A stretch of DNA of 64,000 nt from Whalleya microplaca (lineage: Eukaryota > Ascomycota > Sordariomycetes > Xylariales > Xylariaceae), in the NCBI GenBank assembly GCA_022497155.1, contig MU385770.1, forward strand, positions 62,001 to 126,000, given 5' to 3'. The number at the start of each line of letters is the position of its first letter. The stretch's first letter is position 1. Under the pieces are notes generated by a model. The model was not told the origin of the DNA. It did not search any database and saw only the letters and a program-made list of their open reading frames with translations. Both the position numbers and the translations under genes were made by a program. Below, in pieces: positions 59,412-64,000 of this stretch.

Positions 59412-61043
59412 CTAAGATTGTGCAAGTGTCTTCTCAGCGGCCTCAACCAGAATCTCAAAATGCTTTACGACATGATGCGCCTCGACAAACGGCGTCGCCG
59501 GACAGTGTCGAATAGCAAACACATCACCGACAACCGTACTCGACGGGAATATCTTGCCATCCGCCAGCACGGCATCGTACATCTTCTTCGTGAGCGCATT
59601 CTGCTCCTCGAGCTTCACGCCGTCACCACGGCCCTTCAACTTGAACACGGTCAGCGCGAACCGCGGGCCCGTAACGATCTCGAAGAGATCAGGACGCCCC
59701 TTGAGCAGCTCGGCGAACTGCTCCGCGAACCCGACGTGTTTGCGGATGTGCGCGCGCAGGCCGTTGACGCCGTAGGTCCGAATGACGAACCAGACCTTGA
59801 GCGAGCGGAAACGCCTGCCGAAGGGGATCTGCCAGTCGCGGTAGTCGGTGACGAGCCCCGAGTCGGAGTGCGCGTTGCGCAAGATGGGCAGCGTGACGCT
59901 CAGCGCGTCGATCAGGTGCTTGCGGTTGCGCACGAACAGCACGCTGCAGTCGAAGTTGACCAGCAGCCACTTGTGCAGGTTCGCGTTGAAGCTGTGGAAG
60001 CGCGCGAGCACGGGCGTCAGGTGCTGGTACTCCGGGCAGATCAGCGCCGACCCGGCGTACGCCGCGTCCACGTGCACCCAGATCTCGCCCGGCTGGCCCG
60101 CCGGCGCCAGCTCCTCCAGCACGTCCGCCACCGAGTCCATGTCGTCGATCGCGCACGTGTCCGTGGTGCCCAGCGTCGCCGTCAGGTAGAAGGGCTCGAG
60201 TCCGCGCGCCCGCAGCGCCACCACCGTCTTCCGCAGCTCGGCCCCCGTCATCTTGTACCCGTCCGCGGCGTATACGGGGACGGCGCGGAACCGCACGCCG
60301 GCGATCTGCGCGGCCTTCTTGGTAGCGCTATGCGTGGCCGCGCTGCCCAGCGCCACCAGCTTGCTGCGGCGGAGCGCAATAGCGTCCTCGCGCTCCTCTT
60401 CGTCCGTGATGTGCTCCGTCGCTTCGCGCAGGTACTTGTCCCGCGCGGCGACGAGCACGGTAGCGATGGCCTCCGAGGCCGTCCCGTGGATCACGCCGCC
60501 GCCGTTGGTGGGGCCCGTGGAGAGGTAGCATTCTGGGAGACTGAATGCTTTGGCTACCCAGTCGAGCACGATGGTCTCCAGCTCTGTGACCACGGGTGAG
60601 CAGATCCAGTTGAAGGCTGCGCCGGTGAAGGCGGTAGACCACATCTCGCCCAGCATGGCTGGGTAGCTGCTAGAAGAGGGGAACCATGCTAAAAAGTTTG
60701 GAGATTGCCTGCTCTCGTATTAGAGTATATTATAGGGTCTTGGGGTTCAATTGAGTCGAACCAATGGGTGATACCAGGCAGCACCTTCGCCTCCAGGTCC
60801 TTCTGGATATCGGCCCAGGCCTCCCCATCTTGAGGTGCTTCTTCAGGCAGAAGTTTTCTCAAGTATCCGGGTTCGACACTGGACACCACACGGCGTTGCT
60901 CAACGGTTTCGTAGTAGTTCACGACTGTGATGTCACGGTTACTAACTACTGCACAGTGGGTGATATTGTTGAAGTTTGGTTACTTGCAACTCACTATCAT
61001 CAATGGACGATTTGGCCGCTTCTCGGAACTGTTTTGAATCCAT
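59412..61043 (-). CDS. Aromatic-L-amino-acid decarboxylase (PLP-dependent, group II)
   Basis: Predicted 502 aa in three exons. Introns are at 60925-60994 and 60709-60761. The joins give SSIDDIVNYYETVEQRR and GITHWQSPNFLAWFPSSSS, both textbook blocks of this family. Further motifs are SSYPAMLGEM, GGGVIHGTASEA, the cofactor Asp285 in HVDAAYAG, and the PLP-binding Lys317 in NLHKWLL. Length matches animal and plant DOPA/tryptophan/tyrosine decarboxylases (about 480-520). It would release CO2 from an aromatic amino acid (tryptophan, tyrosine or DOPA) in the cytosol; which one is not decided by sequence. No partner enzyme lies beside it. The second intron has a non-consensus GTTCGA donor. Exon 3 is very GC-rich and carries a long false frame on the plus strand. 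Confidence 0.94.
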
Positions 61044-61826
61044 ACCGACTCGCCAATCTTGTGGATTTATAGTCTCTGCTAGGAAGGACGAGCGAACAAA
61101 GGGAACACCAAGGAATCCCGGTTAATTCTAAACCTAAAACCAACCCTCGAGCGTGGTAATTATTCATTTAAGCCTGCGGTTTTATCCTCTAGTAGCAGCT
61201 TCTACATACTACATACGCCTCAAGCGATTTCGCTGGGCTAGTGTACATATGTACTCCACCTGCACTATCCCGAATGTAACAATACATCATTCGACTAAGC
61301 TTCGTGTGAAATACCTACTCAGTATAGCGTGGGGCCAACTCGACATGTATAACCGGAGGGCGTAGGAGACAAACAATGCCACCATCTTGTCAATCTCGTG
61401 TAAAGCTTTGAGAAGCAGTGCTTACATGTGCTGCAAAGGCGATGACGGTTCCTAATCAGTATCGGCGTTAACTAGTAGACCCTAGTCAAACCTTCCAATT
61501 TTACAGTCAAATAACGCTGGCTCTGTTTTAGAATGGCCATACAGTAGACAGCAGCACAACAAGACACACACGATATAGGCCTTGAAACAATCAGTCGAGA
61601 CATAAGTAGCAAGTGAAAGATAGAAAACTGTATCAAACTGGATTATTATTCGGACAAGGGAAATTGTAACTGACTTCGAAATTCATTAACTTCCAAGCAA
61701 TTGGGAACATTATCATGAGTGCTACCTATTGAACAATATGCGATCGAAGTAACTGAATGTCACGAGAATATAGACTACTGTCTGCAATGTTCCCAGCAAG
61801 TTCAGGTGAACACCTGAATTCTTTAG
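61044..61826. other. Promoter of the decarboxylase gene and spacer
   Basis: No gene is recognised. The left part is upstream region of the minus-strand decarboxylase. Confidence 0.5.
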
Positions 61827-61900
61827 GGTCTCGTGGTGTAGTTGGTTATCACGTCAGTCTAACACACTGAAGGTCTCCAGTTCGAGCCTGGACGAGATCA
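61827..61900 (+). tRNA. tRNA-Val, anticodon AAC
   Basis: A 74-base cloverleaf without intron. The acceptor stem GGTCTCG pairs with CGAGATC (one G-T), followed by discriminator A. The D-arm contains AGTTGGTTATCAC. The anticodon stem TCAGT/ACTGA holds the loop CTAACAC, giving anticodon AAC. The T-arm is TCCAG TTCGAGC CTGGA. A T-rich stretch about 70 bases downstream (near 61950) may end pol III transcription, though a closer TTTT run also occurs. Confidence 0.95.
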
Positions 61901-64000
61901 TATGTTTTGCTTTTTGTCCAATTAATCCTCCTATTCTGTTTTCCTTTTCTTCTTCTTTTTTTTGGCCTTTATATACGGAGTCAGCATTACTTATTAGTGG
62001 CTTCTTATGAATAACTAGGCTAGTTAATTACCTAATGCTTATTGAGCAAATTGTTACTAAGGGCTGTCCGATAGCCTTGGCAGCTAGTGTACTTCTACCC
62101 CTTCAGATACCCAAAAGGGACATGTGATGGTAGGTGGTTAGAGGTTGTTTTCGTTTTTATATTACGAGCGTACGAGATCGCTACAGTGTACGGAAGGGCT
62201 ACGCTATACGGAAAGCTACAGGTCTCGATAGTAAGTATGGAGACCTTCCGAGCTTTTCGGTAACATCTCGCCGGCTCATTTTCGACATGACTCCCCCGAG
62301 ACCCTTGGGTTCTGGGGTCAATAATCGAGATGATTCGAAACGTTATGGTAAGTCATACTATGTGCTCCCATTTTTCCACAACTTCGGATGATGCTTTCAA
62401 CCCGCCAGCGTCCAACGTAGTACGGTTGGAGAAAAATACCATCATACTGAGACGATAGTGGCAACCGATGAGAGACCGATGGAATGAATTTACACAAGAG
62501 ACGAGCTCATGTGGGGTTTTCAACGGGAACTATGTAGATTAGCATGTTTGCCAGTGTGTTCAGTATGCTGAATGCATCATTGAACATACACGGCTCAGCA
62601 CGCCGCGCACGCCCAGGGACGTGTGTGAGGGTAGCTCAAATACCTTCGGCGTCAAATATATCAGTCGGGTCTCGGATAGCTTAGTCATAATCGTGGTGGA
62701 AGAGGCATCCCTTACCCGAGTACGACCATATCAGGTCTCTCCATGTTCTCCTTGGTTATAATGCCCTGGTGGATGGCAAACCTTTATATAGTCGGAAACT
62801 GACAACGCACGATTTGGTTTCATGATGTCGCGTCGGACTTGGGTGACGTGAGTACACCGGAGGATGTCTTAAGCGAAGGCAACAGCCGCGAAGTCGCATA
62901 TGATGAGGTACAACCCATGAGTCGGGGTATGTTCTGGGTCTCTCACAAGCATATCGAGGTCTGTACGCGGGGACCTACGTTGGACATTCCTCGTGGCAAA
63001 GGTAATACAGTAGAAGTCAAACGTAGGTCAGAGGGCTAGTCGCATACGGCGCTTGTAGTGCGTACAAGTGCTCCGCTAAAGCTCATAATATACCTAACGA
63101 CTTAAGCATTTTATTTCTATATGTATAGCTACCTCCTGACTTTAAGTAATTATCATGACTATGTTTTCGAGGCCGGCTATAGTGGAAACTCTGGGTTGTC
63201 TAATCAATTGCTCCCTGATCCTCGAACAAAGTGACCCCTTGATGATCTTCTACTATGCTCAAGTTTATCTCGTGAAGGGAAACATGATGCCTCTCTTAAT
63301 ACCATGGTATGTCGCGGAACAAGCGAGATCCACCAAGGTAGCTATGACTCTTATCGGGTAGGTTGCCGAGAAAAGACGCCGCATTTGCTAGATAGTGTAT
63401 TATTTGAACACAGGTCATATGGACGGCTGGCTTCCTAATGGTGATTCACAAGATGAACGGTAACTCTGGTTTTCCAACGATAATGGGGCAATTAGGACAT
63501 ATGCTACGGTGAACGTGGGTAGTACCACTAACAGCACACAGTTAATATACCTATACATGCTTGTTAAGGCACTGATCCAGTGGTAGCATAGATGACGGAG
63601 CCACAGCAGGTGGTGTACCCATCCATATAGCTCAGGTGAGGCTTTCAAGCTGTTGGCTTGAAATTCTAGTTTCCTTCGGGACACCGTTGGATCTAGGGGT
63701 ACCTAGCTTAGTCTACGCCACCACAATGTATGAGATTGGTAAAGGTTTCGAAACGTAAATACACCTTGCTATCTAGAACCGACCGCTCTCAATTCATCGA
63801 TGGCCATCCGTGCTGGTGTTATTGATATATAGGAAATCTACTATACTAATTAAGAAGTTCATCACTATCCCTCGTCATGAAATAGGGGTAATATGTAATT
63901 ATATTCCCAGATGATCTATTAAAGGGCATTCCAGGTTTATGGTAGACCAGTAACAATAGATACAAAGCTGTAGCTTCAAACTATGGCAACACAATCGCGG
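61901..64000. other. Gene-poor right end of the window
   Basis: Short frames at 62134-62391, 62839-63039 and 63155-63361 show no family resemblance and do not join. They may be remnants of a decayed element. Nothing else is recognised. Confidence 0.5.

Noticed and set aside
59418..60599. 393-codon frame antisense to the decarboxylase
   Set aside because: A shadow of strong third-position GC bias in a clearly recognised gene.
62134..63361. Three short frames at the right end as one gene
   Set aside because: They lie in incompatible frames, no sensible splice sites join them, and no family is recognisable.

Overview
This window is nuclear DNA from a filamentous ascomycete (Pezizomycotina). 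Its genes encode fungal proteins, and most are split by short introns (about 48-90 bases) with GT..AG ends and CTAAC/CTGAC-like branch sites. The short palindromic CCTACCTAGGTAGG-type motif scattered between genes, together with the protein types, suggests a Sordariomycete. That placement is an inference. I resolved exon structures by hand by joining reading frames across introns, so the CDS limits below are start codon to stop codon including introns. About 29 introns are proposed.

Layout. 0.6-3.7 kb: trehalose synthase complex regulatory subunit (TPS3/TSL1 type). 3.7-6.0 kb: long spacer with an assembly gap of ten N between poly-G and poly-C tracts. 6.0-8.8 kb: Ars2/Serrate. 11.1-12.2 kb: a lone YeeE/YedE-type membrane transporter in a gene-poor stretch. 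13.4-14.5 kb: decayed coding fragments and a diverged direct repeat. 15.5-16.8 kb: MDR oxidoreductase. 17.4-20.3 kb: PP4 regulatory subunit 3 (Psy2). 20.4-25.2 and 26.7-31.1 kb: gene-poor, flanking a Ser/Pro-rich conserved fungal protein. 31.1-31.9 kb: small membrane protein of unknown function. 34.9-36.2 kb: ALG5. 37.1-47.0 kb: a dense run of minus-strand housekeeping genes: squalene epoxidase, a PPR-like protein, an Mme1-type mitochondrial carrier, inner membrane peptidase subunit 2 and eIF2 alpha. 48.0-52.9 kb: NTE1 phospholipase, divergent from eIF2 alpha. 53.5-59.0 kb: accessory stretch with a secreted SGNH esterase, a small Cys-patterned protein, a tRNA relic, an orphan two-exon gene and a charged single-span protein. 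59.4-61.0 kb: aromatic amino acid decarboxylase. 61.8 kb: tRNA-Val(AAC). The remainder to 64 kb is gene-poor.

How the genes fit together. Most are independent core functions: stress carbohydrate (TPS3), RNA metabolism (Ars2), signalling (Psy2), N-glycosylation (ALG5), sterol synthesis (ERG1), lipid turnover (NTE1) and translation initiation (eIF2 alpha). Three neighbours on one strand (PPR-like, carrier, IMP2) all act in mitochondria. I see no biosynthetic cluster, CRISPR array or intact transposon. The least explained material is the decayed duplicated coding piece near 14 kb, the orphan genes at 55-57 kb, and the esterase with an Asp where the family has its oxyanion Asn.
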